A stretch of DNA of 14,572 nt. Origin: Helicobacteraceae bacterium. Lineage in GTDB: Bacteria; Campylobacterota; Campylobacteria; Campylobacterales; Sulfurimonadaceae. Below are positions 7,559 through 13,755 of this stretch, piece by piece. Position 1 is the first letter of the stretch, and each line of letters starts with the position of its first letter. The translations under genes and the position numbers were made by a program. The notes beneath the pieces are model-generated. The model was not told the origin of the DNA and searched no databases. It saw only the letters and a list, made by a program, of their open reading frames with translations. Location of the stretch: positions 1 through 14,572 of the forward strand of contig JALSUN010000030.1 in assembly GCA_027061425.1 (NCBI GenBank), written 5' to 3'.

Positions 7559-8785
7559 CTAAGATTTTGTGTATTTTTTTCTATTTTTATAAATCAAAAC
7601 AATAATGCCAATAACTATAAAGAGTACAAAGAGCGGTGCTACCACTAAAAAAAGTATGCTTAAGATGATAGGGTTGTAGAGCAGTTGGTTGATTTGGTAA
7701 GAGAGCGAAGGCTCTGTCTGGTTTTGGTACCACATGAGGTTCTCTTTATAAGTTCCCCTGTCCATCTCAAGAAGTTGTTTGATCTCATCACGAGAACAGG
7801 ACTCAAGGTCTTTGTGCGCGAGTATAAGCTCCGCATCTAACAGGTACTGTATCCCCTTTTTCTTCTCTGTAAATTGAGTGTCACTAAGATGACTACAGAG
7901 GTGGTATATGATGTGGTAGTTAAAGTAATCAAGGGCATTGACATCAAGGCCAGTGTCTTGTAGGGCTTGAATGAGGGGAATGTTGTTGAGGTGATGATAA
8001 GTAAGTGCCTGCAGAACTAAGTAACTCTCAGTATCTGGGTAGACAGCAGGTTCATGTCTTTCAACGAGTTTTAGCCCTAAGGCTTTGAACTTTTGAACAA
8101 CTTGCGGGGTAATGGAGATGGTCTCTCTATTAAGAAGTGCAGCCATAACATAACCAAGCACAAGGGGTTTAGGATGATAACCATTTTCTAAAAGGTAAAA
8201 AAGTGTTTCTAAGACACTTTTGGCAGGAAGTTTTTTGGCCAACTGTGAGAGGTAATAGTCATCACTCCGTTTGTAGCGGTAATACATAAGATCCATGTCA
8301 GCGTCTTTGATGGCTTCTTGAAGTTGAGGAGAGAAGGCTCTGATATCTTTGTCTTCAGGGTCAATGTTACGGTCTTTTAAAAACCGGTACATCTCCCATG
8401 AGAGTTCTACTGCTTTTAAGTCGTTTAAATCAAGGCCATAATGGTGCATGATTTTGACACTCTCTAAGCTAATGACACCATTTTTAAAGGCCTCTCCTAC
8501 TTTAGAGTAAGCGATCTTTTCATCATCTTCAGAAAAATAATCATAACGTTTGTCGAGGGCTACTATTAAAGCTTTTGTGTCATTTGCATAGAGTGCATAC
8601 CATATGGCTTTTTCGCTGTTGTCGTAGTAAAGGTTTGGTGGTGTGGCTACCACTTTTTCCACAAGTTCATCACGCTCCAAGACGGGATTGTCTAAAGTGT
8701 AATAGCTAATCACAGCGAGAAAAAGTGCTATAAAAAGCATGTATAACTCTAGCTTCTTGCGTTCATAGAAATTGCTTTTTTTCAT
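7559..8785 (-). CDS. Doubly anchored helical-repeat protein (unknown function), first gene of membrane operon
   Basis: This 408-residue protein has a TM helix at each end (about 13-30 and 373-398), with about 340 residues between. That middle is strongly helical and Tyr/Leu/His/Asp-rich, with recurring segments such as LIQALQDTGLDVNALDYFNYHII and YLLDAELILAHKDL. These resemble degenerate ankyrin repeats ('..LL..G.dvNa.D..'). With both termini short and charged, the repeat domain would sit on one face of the membrane; the positive C-terminal tail KNRKKYTKS suggests cytoplasmic ends and a periplasmic domain, which is inference. The ATG at 8785 has only a weak A-rich ribosome site. A candidate promoter lies at 8831-8858. 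The next gene starts eight bases after its stop. Family not recognised. Confidence 0.75.
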   Translation of the reverse strand: MKKSNFYERKKLELYMLFIALFLAVISYYTLDNPVLERDELVEKVVATPPNLYYDNSEKAIWYALYANDTKALIVALDKRYDYFSEDDEKIAYSKVGEAFKNGVISLESVKIMHHYGLDLNDLKAVELSWEMYRFLKDRNIDPEDKDIRAFSPQLQEAIKDADMDLMYYRYKRSDDYYLSQLAKKLPAKSVLETLFYLLENGYHPKPLVLGYVMAALLNRETISITPQVVQKFKALGLKLVERHEPAVYPDTESYLVLQALTYHHLNNIPLIQALQDTGLDVNALDYFNYHIIYHLCSHLSDTQFTEKKKGIQYLLDAELILAHKDLESCSRDEIKQLLEMDRGTYKENLMWYQNQTEPSLSYQINQLLYNPIILSILFLVVAPLFVLFIVIGIIVLIYKNRKKYTKS

Positions 8786-8830
8786 TTTGAACTTTTTACG
8801 TTAAATGTATGAGTGTTGTGAACGATAGGT

Positions 8831-8858
8831 TGTATATTTGTCTTTGTAACATTGTTAA
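8831..8858 (-). promoter_or_regulatory. Candidate promoter for the four-gene membrane operon
   Basis: On the minus strand, TTAACA (8858-8853) and TATACA (8836-8831) are separated by 16 bp, about 45 bases before the first start codon. The match is moderate and is offered because the stretch otherwise contains no better pair. A divergent gene starts at 8980, so the 194-base gap holds both promoters. Confidence 0.35.
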
Positions 8859-8881
8859 ATATATTCACTTTTTTAAACATT

Positions 8882-8912
8882 ATTTTGTCCCTTAGATTAA
8901 AGATGTTATATT
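8882..8912 (+). promoter_or_regulatory. Candidate promoter for the glucosaminidase gene with operator-like sequence
   Basis: A weak -35 TTGTCC (8885-8890) is followed after 16 bp by TATATT (8907-8912). The spacer overlaps an imperfect inverted repeat, TTTTGTC (8883-8889)-CCTTA-GATTAAA (8895-8901). This matches the groESL inverted repeat at 17 of 21 positions when one strand is reversed, counted by eye. Downstream, CCTC (8934-8937) and GAGG (8951-8954) flank an AT-rich hairpin in the leader. Confidence 0.35.
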
Positions 8913-8979
8913 ACCTTTTATTTCATAAACCGACCTCTATAAAACTTTATGAGGCAAGATTTTTACACTAAGGATATCC

Positions 8980-9891
8980 ATGACACTGATGAAAGCTTTT
9001 TTGGTAATTTCACTTCTTTTGGGGAGTTTAAAAGCGGATGATACACCTTACCCTGTTCGTATAGTTAAAACACATAGCCCTCAAGATATTGTCAAACTTT
9101 TCAATGAACTTGGTTACACTCAAAAAGCTTGGAATGCAGGGATTAGAGAAGTCCCTAGAGTCTACTTGATGGATATTCCAAAAAGATGGGTTAAAGAGTC
9201 CCATAATATGCCTGTAAAACTGAAAAAAGAGCTCTTTTTCCGTCTTATGGGACCCGCCATACTGCGCTCTAATGAGAAGGTGTTGAAAGAACGCGCTGAG
9301 GTTGAAAAGCTATTAAAGCTAAAAGAACCTTACTATAAAGAGATCTTAAAGAGATTGGAGTTTTTAGGCCATAAGTATAAGTTGGTTAAAAAAGAAAAAT
9401 CTTTTACTGTGAGCAAAAAATCCTTGAAAAACCTTCTTGAACGTACAGATGCCATTCCAGTCTCACTTGCCTTAGCCCAAGCTGCCAATGAAAGTGGATG
9501 GGGTACCTCTCGTTTTGCACTTTTTGGAAACTCTCTGTTTGGACAGTGGGACTTTAGTGGTAAAGGGATGGCACCAAAAGAGCAGCGTAAAGAGTATGGT
9601 AACTACGGATTAGCCCGTTTTGACACACCTCAAGAGGCAGTAGATGCCTATCTGCTCAACCTCAATACACATAAGGCCTACGCCAAACTGCGCAAGATGA
9701 GAGCTCAGTATCGTGCTCAAGGGAAACAAGTGAGTGGCTACAAACTGGCTACCTCTTTAGACAAGTACTCTGAACGGGGTATGGCTTATGTCAAAGATAT
9801 ACAGCAGATGATCCACTATAACCATCTCGAAGCGACAGACAGCGCTTATCTCTCAGGAAAAGAGATCATACAAATAGTGCCTGTAAAGTAG
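8980..9891 (+). CDS. Exported Bax-like glucosaminidase (peptidoglycan hydrolase)
   Basis: The 303-residue protein begins with a Sec-type signal peptide (MTLMKAFLVISLLLGSLKA, cleavage near residue 19), so it acts in the periplasm. The C-terminal half is a glucosaminidase (GH73/Bax-like) domain: IPVSLALAQAANESGWGTSRFA, with the expected catalytic Glu171, then GNSLFGQWDF, RKEYGNYGLARFDTPQEAVDAYLLNLNTHKAY, and the helix ending in SERGMAYVKDIQQMI. Such enzymes cleave GlcNAc-MurNAc bonds in cell-wall turnover or division. The N-terminal 140 residues, with PRVYLMDIPKRW, match the usual Bax extension. The ATG at 8980 has AAGGA five bases upstream; a Met three codons later is less well placed. It is a single gene, divergent from the membrane operon, with a terminator directly after its stop. 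Confidence 0.88.
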   Translation: MTLMKAFLVISLLLGSLKADDTPYPVRIVKTHSPQDIVKLFNELGYTQKAWNAGIREVPRVYLMDIPKRWVKESHNMPVKLKKELFFRLMGPAILRSNEKVLKERAEVEKLLKLKEPYYKEILKRLEFLGHKYKLVKKEKSFTVSKKSLKNLLERTDAIPVSLALAQAANESGWGTSRFALFGNSLFGQWDFSGKGMAPKEQRKEYGNYGLARFDTPQEAVDAYLLNLNTHKAYAKLRKMRAQYRAQGKQVSGYKLATSLDKYSERGMAYVKDIQQMIHYNHLEATDSAYLSGKEIIQIVPVK

Positions 9892-9924
9892 GGCTTTAGC
9901 ATCTAAGACCCAAAAGCCTTTTTT
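9891..9924 (+). terminator. Intrinsic terminator of the glucosaminidase gene
   Basis: GGCTTT (9892-9897) pairs with AAAGCC (9913-9918) across a 15-base loop, extended by one G-T pair. Six T residues (9919-9924) follow immediately. It starts at the stop codon and lies inside the last codons of the convergent DUF3137 gene, so the two 3' ends share sequence. The loop is long, so strength is uncertain. Confidence 0.5.
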
Positions 9925-10859
9925 ACGGTGATGAGGTTTTGGAAGTGCTCAAAAAAGGTGATAGTGTCTTGATTGTTTTTGAGTGAACGGTAGAGTTTGG
10001 GCTCAAAAAATGTACCATCGCCCTCTCTGAAGAAGAGGGTCAGTTTTCGTTGATGGACATTGATGTAGATGTCATCTTGAAATTTTTTATGGATCTGCAA
10101 GAGTGTCTCTTTGAGTGTTGTAGAGAGAGATGTCTGATTTCCATAGATTCTAAAAACTGTTTCGAAATCATCATCTTCTATACTGAATCGATCTTCTCTT
10201 CTGGCGTAGTTTTCATCTTCTTTGGGCCCTTTGACATAGTTGTCTATATTACTCGCGGGAACGAGTGTCAGTGAAAACTCTTTATCAAGATCAACATCAG
10301 TCATATAGATGAGGCCGTGGAGAAACTCTTTATAAGAGAAGGGCACCTCTTTTCCAAAAATGGCTTCAGAGAACTCTATATGGTGTCCAAAGAAATCCCC
10401 TTCTATATAATCATTGCCAAAATAGTTACTAAACTCTGGAAACATTTGCAGTGCTTTAATACGCTGTTCTGAGATGTAGGAGTGAGGTTTATAGGTAAAG
10501 TCTTTGGCATAAGACTCTAAAAACTGTGTTACTAGAATGCTTTTGTGCTTGAAAACAAAGTTCTGCAGTATAAATGTCTTGATGATATAACCTATGAGTG
10601 TGATAAAGTTATAGATAATACTCTTGACCAAGAAAAAAGCGGGGATCACAATAAAAACAAGAAAGCCGCCTTCTGAAAGCATCTGCAGGAGATCCACATC
10701 TTTGCCCCAGTACCATAGACCAAGGCCTATAGCCACGAAGACAAGACCATTTAAGAGTGTAATGATAACGGCATAGAAGAGTCGCTCTTGCTCTAAAGTG
10801 GCAAGTTTAGGGTGTACTTTCTCTCGAAAAGCATGCTTTATCTCATAAATATCAAACAT
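9903..10859 (-). CDS. DUF3137 family membrane protein
   Basis: The 318-residue protein has two TM helices near the N-terminus (about 29-50 and 66-90) and a large soluble C-terminal region. The order YISEQRIKAL, YIEGDFFGHHIEFSEAIFGK, FHGLIYMTDVDKEF-like strands (FLHGLIYMTDVDLDKEF), then FETVFRIYGNQTSLSTTLKETLLQIHKKF and FFREGDGTFFEPKLYRSL matches DUF3137: 'eD...G...i..sE', 'f.G.f', '.FE..F.vy..dq...r..L', 'i.......fe'. The family has no known function. The start ATG at 10859 lacks a ribosome site at normal distance: the only AAGGA lies 15 bases upstream, and a seven-codon frame (10872-10852) overlaps the start. It is a single gene, convergent with the glucosaminidase across 11 bases. Family fairly sure, role unknown. 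Confidence 0.82.
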   Translation of the reverse strand: MFDIYEIKHAFREKVHPKLATLEQERLFYAVIITLLNGLVFVAIGLGLWYWGKDVDLLQMLSEGGFLVFIVIPAFFLVKSIIYNFITLIGYIIKTFILQNFVFKHKSILVTQFLESYAKDFTYKPHSYISEQRIKALQMFPEFSNYFGNDYIEGDFFGHHIEFSEAIFGKEVPFSYKEFLHGLIYMTDVDLDKEFSLTLVPASNIDNYVKGPKEDENYARREDRFSIEDDDFETVFRIYGNQTSLSTTLKETLLQIHKKFQDDIYINVHQRKLTLFFREGDGTFFEPKLYRSLKNNQDTITFFEHFQNLITVKKAFGS

Positions 10860-10967
10860 AATTGTTAGGCATAGTCCTTAGTTAATAATTTATAATAACA
10901 TTTAGTCACTGAAAATTACATTTAAAAGTCAAAGATGTGTGTAAAGAGAGAAAAAAGAATAAAGGGG

Positions 10968-11027
10968 AAAAAGAGGGTGACACTTCCGAAGAAGTGTCGA
11001 AAATCGGGGAGACTAGAGGTCACCCTC
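10968..11027 (-). terminator. Strong terminator of the peroxiredoxin gene, overlapping its last codons
   Basis: On the minus strand an inner perfect 8-bp stem GACACTTC/GAAGTGTC (10998-10991 and 10986-10979) closes a TTCG tetraloop. An outer perfect arm pair, GAGGGTGAC (11027-11019) and GTCACCCTC (10981-10973), joins the codons for the protein's last residues to the bases directly before five T residues (10972-10968). The inner and outer stems share three bases, so they are partly exclusive or stack coaxially. This is the clearest terminator in the window. Confidence 0.8.
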
Positions 11028-11609
11028 GTGCTTAGCAAGATACTCAGCAACACCTTCAGTGTCAGCTTTCATACCTTCGTCACCTTTGTTCCAACCCGCA
11101 GCACATACTTCACCGTGCTCGTTAGTAAATAGCATAGCATCTACCATACGGATCATCTCATCAATGTTACGACCAAGTGGAAGGTCGTTGATCACTGCGT
11201 GACGTACTGTACCGTCTTTGTCGATCAAAAATGATCCACGTAGTGCAACACCACCATCAAGAAGAACATCGTAAGCTTTAGCGATCTCTTTTGTAAGGTC
11301 AGCGACTAGTGGGTATTTGATCTGGCCAATTCCACCCTTGTTTACTGGAGTCTCTTTCCATGCGAAGTGAGAGAACTGAGAGTCAACAGATACACCGATA
11401 AGGTTAATACCACGATCGTGGAACTCTGCAAGACGGTGATCAAAAGCGATGATCTCTGAAGGACATACAAATGTAAAGTCTAGTGGGTAGAAGAAAAGTA
11501 CTGTACCGTTCTCACCGAAGTTTTCGTATAGGTTGAAATCTTCAACGATTTGGTTGTTTCCAAGAACTGTTGTTGCTGTAAAGTCTGGTGCTTTGTTTGT
11601 TACTAACAT
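11013..11609 (-). CDS. ahpC: Typical 2-Cys peroxiredoxin (AhpC/TSA family)
   Basis: This 198-residue cytoplasmic thiol peroxidase reduces hydrogen peroxide, organic hydroperoxides and probably peroxynitrite, and is usually recycled by thioredoxin or AhpF-type partners. The peroxidatic Cys49 lies in FYPLDFTFVCPSE, with Thr46 and the conserved Arg124 (ALRGSFLID) completing the site. The resolving Cys169 is in HGEVCAAGW, which makes it a typical two-Cys dimer. A GGIG segment (92-95) is present, but the C-terminus reads EYLAKHEGDL, without a YF motif. The leader has TAAAAT as a possible -10 at 11650-11645 with a poor -35. No ribosome site is strong; GGAGAC lies 9 bases from the ATG. It is transcribed divergently from the SoxZ-SoxY pair, which may matter for redox defence. 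Confidence 0.96.
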   Translation of the reverse strand: MLVTNKAPDFTATTVLGNNQIVEDFNLYENFGENGTVLFFYPLDFTFVCPSEIIAFDHRLAEFHDRGINLIGVSVDSQFSHFAWKETPVNKGGIGQIKYPLVADLTKEIAKAYDVLLDGGVALRGSFLIDKDGTVRHAVINDLPLGRNIDEMIRMVDAMLFTNEHGEVCAAGWNKGDEGMKADTEGVAEYLAKHEGDL

Positions 11610-11764
11610 GTATGTAGTCTCCGTGTTTGATTTTTTGTACGGGTATTTTACCAGAAGTAAATAAATAAATTGTAGGTTTTTAAAGCCAGCTAAAATGTTT
11701 AAATAAGTGTTTATCTCATTTTGTATGTTATGATTTGTAGTGATAATATGTGAGAAGGAACTTT

Positions 11765-12571
11765 ATGGGAAGATCATACTTTAGCGTTGGATTACTTGTT
11801 CTTTTGAGTACGGTGGTGCTAATGGGCGCGCAAGAAACCCAAAAAGCAGAGCATACCATCAAAGTCAAAGCAAAGCGCTCAGAAAATGGCGTAGTCTCGG
11901 CGAAGGTATTGGTGACACATGAGATGGACTTAGCTATGGACGCCAAGCATAAAGGTAGAGAACAACGCTACCTCACATCGATTATCATAAAAGAGGGCGA
12001 GGAGACTGTGTTACGCGTAGAGACAACACCTTATGTCTCTCAAAACCCTTTTTTGAAATTTGTCTATGTTACCAATGGATCAGAGTATTTGAGTGTGGTA
12101 GCGCATAACCGTAGCGGTGATATTTTTAAAGGAGAGGGGCTCATAAAAGCTGGTGGGCATGACAAGTCAAAATTTTCAGTATGGCACTCTTTGAAGCTTA
12201 AGACAGAGAAAAAGACAAACCATCCAAAAATTAAAGAGACTCTCGGCAATGTCACTTTAATCGAAACCGATGAGATTTCACTGATAGTACCCGAAGTCGC
12301 TTCAAGTGAGATGACGGTTCCTGTGAACATAGCGTCTCATTTAAAAGCCAAAAGGCTGATCTTGTTTGCGACGGAAAGAGATGGGGTAAAAAGAGTGGCT
12401 GAGTGGATTTTTTCTGACAAAAGTGTTGTTAGACTCTCTATTAAAATCAAGTTGGCTGCGAGTCATCCAGATAACATCATCTCCGCTGTTATAGAGGGAG
12501 AAGATGGACGTTACTACATCGCTGAGGTAAAGACCTTTGTCGCACTTGCTGGCAGGAACATGGGAGGATGA
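11765..12571 (+). CDS. SoxZ-SoxY fusion lacking the carrier cysteine, exported
   Basis: The 268-residue protein has a Sec signal peptide (MGRSYFSVGLLVLLSTVVLMGA). A SoxZ-like immunoglobulin-fold domain spans about 30-130, with VLVTHEMD, TTPYVSQNPFLKFVYV and VVAHNRSGDIFKGEGLI matching SoxZ's HxM, VS-NP and N-G strands. A SoxY-like domain spans about 155-268, with ISLIVPEVASSEMTVPVNI, KAKRLILFAT, VAEWIF, IKIKLAASHPDNIISAVIEGEDGRYY and a final VALAGRNMGG. SoxYZ carries sulfur intermediates on the Cys of the SoxY GGCGG tail; here no Cys is present anywhere in the mature protein. A GTG at 11750 would add five residues, but AGAAGGA five bases before 11765 decides the start. The next gene is coupled by an ATGA overlap and is its paralogue. 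Fold clear; a non-sulfur-carrying or scaffold role is inference. Confidence 0.85.
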   Translation: MGRSYFSVGLLVLLSTVVLMGAQETQKAEHTIKVKAKRSENGVVSAKVLVTHEMDLAMDAKHKGREQRYLTSIIIKEGEETVLRVETTPYVSQNPFLKFVYVTNGSEYLSVVAHNRSGDIFKGEGLIKAGGHDKSKFSVWHSLKLKTEKKTNHPKIKETLGNVTLIETDEISLIVPEVASSEMTVPVNIASHLKAKRLILFATERDGVKRVAEWIFSDKSVVRLSIKIKLAASHPDNIISAVIEGEDGRYYIAEVKTFVALAGRNMGG

Positions 12572-13755
12572 AAAATATGTGGAAATTTTTAGTGGGTATG
12601 CTGCTGATGCAGGGTATGTTATGGGCGCAGGTTGAGGCTTCTGAAAAAGATGGAAAAGCTCTTTTTAAAAAATGTACAGCCTGTCATGGCAGTTTTGGCG
12701 AGAAGAGAGCATTAGGTACAAGTATCGTGATTAATACCCTGACCAAAGAGGACATTGTCACTTCAATCAAGGGCTATCAAAATGGTACCTACGGTAGAAG
12801 TATGCAGCCACTGATGAAAGGACAGGTCATAGGACTTAGAGATAAGGAGATAGAGAAAATCGCTACTTATGTCTCGAAGATGAATCCTGATAAAAAAAGT
12901 CTCCCTGTTACAATGATGAAAAAACAGGAGATAGGGCTAGAAGATGAAGAGATAGAGGCGAGTACTAGTTATGTCTCAAAGATAAATCCTGATAAAAAAA
13001 GTAGTGCACCATTAGTTTTTGTCTCTAGAAAAGAGACAGTAGTTCAACTTAAAGTGAAGGCAAAACGTTATCTTGACGGTATAACAAAGGTGAAGTTTTT
13101 TGTGAAGCATGATATGGATACACCCGAACGAGCAAGACGCTACAAGATAGAAGCGCTTTATGTCACAAAGATCATACTAAAAGAGAACAACACTATAGTC
13201 TATGAACTGGACAGTACACCTTACCTTGCACGAAACCCAGTTTTCAAGTTTACCTATAGAAGTCTAGGCTCTAAAAAACTCCAATTGATTGTGTTAAACA
13301 ACAGAGGTGAGCAGTTTGAAACAGAGGTTCTTATTAAACAATCTAAAGAGAACGCCGCTAGTGGTCTTGGTAAACCTCCTATAATTAGAACAGAACTTAT
13401 GCAAAACCACCCTGCTATCTATGCTTATCTAGGCAAAATCCCTTTAACCCCTACAGATAAGATTACCCTTACCTCACCTGACGTTGCTAGTAACGGGGGT
13501 GCGGTACCTGTTGCTATACGCTCTGATATTAAAGCTAAAAGAGTCATACTCTTTGCGACAGAAGAGGATGATAAGACACAGAGAGTGGCGGAGTGGAAGA
13601 TACATCCTCAAAGCATTATAGATCTGCAGGCACGCATAAAGATGGATACAATAGATTGGGAGGGTGTTGTTAGTGTAGTGATGGAGGGAGAAGATGGTAA
13701 GTTCTATCTGACAGAAGTACGTACTGATGTAGCATTAGGTGGAGGTGGTGTTTAA
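12568..13755 (+). CDS. Cytochrome c-SoxZ-SoxY fusion lacking the carrier cysteine, exported
   Basis: This is a 395-residue three-part periplasmic protein. After a signal peptide (cleavage near LWA-Q, residue 20) comes a class I cytochrome c with heme motif C36-T-A-C39-H40 and probable axial Met79 or Met83 in SMQPLMKGQ. The end of this domain is duplicated at a 34-residue step: M83-S111 and M117-S145 (YVSKMNPDKKS/YVSKINPDKKS). A SoxZ-like domain follows at about 158-256 (FFVKHDMD, STPYLARNPVFKFTY, VLNNRGEQF), then a SoxY-like domain at about 283-395 (ITLTSPDVASNGGAVPVAI, KAKRVILFAT, VVMEGEDGKFY) ending VALGGGGV, where SoxY would read GGCGG. Its only cysteines are in the heme motif. The start may also be ATG 12577, nine bases after GGAGG. 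It is coupled to its upstream paralogue by ATGA. Confidence 0.87.
   Translation: MKNMWKFLVGMLLMQGMLWAQVEASEKDGKALFKKCTACHGSFGEKRALGTSIVINTLTKEDIVTSIKGYQNGTYGRSMQPLMKGQVIGLRDKEIEKIATYVSKMNPDKKSLPVTMMKKQEIGLEDEEIEASTSYVSKINPDKKSSAPLVFVSRKETVVQLKVKAKRYLDGITKVKFFVKHDMDTPERARRYKIEALYVTKIILKENNTIVYELDSTPYLARNPVFKFTYRSLGSKKLQLIVLNNRGEQFETEVLIKQSKENAASGLGKPPIIRTELMQNHPAIYAYLGKIPLTPTDKITLTSPDVASNGGAVPVAIRSDIKAKRVILFATEEDDKTQRVAEWKIHPQSIIDLQARIKMDTIDWEGVVSVVMEGEDGKFYLTEVRTDVALGGGGV
12814..13002 (+). repeat. 102-bp in-frame tandem duplication inside the cytochrome domain
   Basis: Two diverged copies, ending at 12900 and 13002, have a period of 102 bases (34 codons). Both end with the identical run AATCCTGATAAAAAAAGT, and both encode MK(G/K)Q.IGL.D.EIE...YVSK.NPDKKS. 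The second copy repeats the axial-Met-plus-C-terminal-helix unit of cytochrome c without a second heme-binding motif. Confidence 0.85.

Noticed and set aside
11750..11764. GTG start five codons upstream for the first SoxZ-SoxY gene
   Set aside because: That start would overlap the AGAAGGA site that is ideally placed for ATG 11765, and would put extra charged residues before the signal peptide.
11765..13755. Canonical soxYZ thiosulfate-oxidation genes
   Set aside because: The domains are fused in Z-Y order and both lack the essential tail Cys; no soxA, soxX, soxB, soxC or soxD is in the window.
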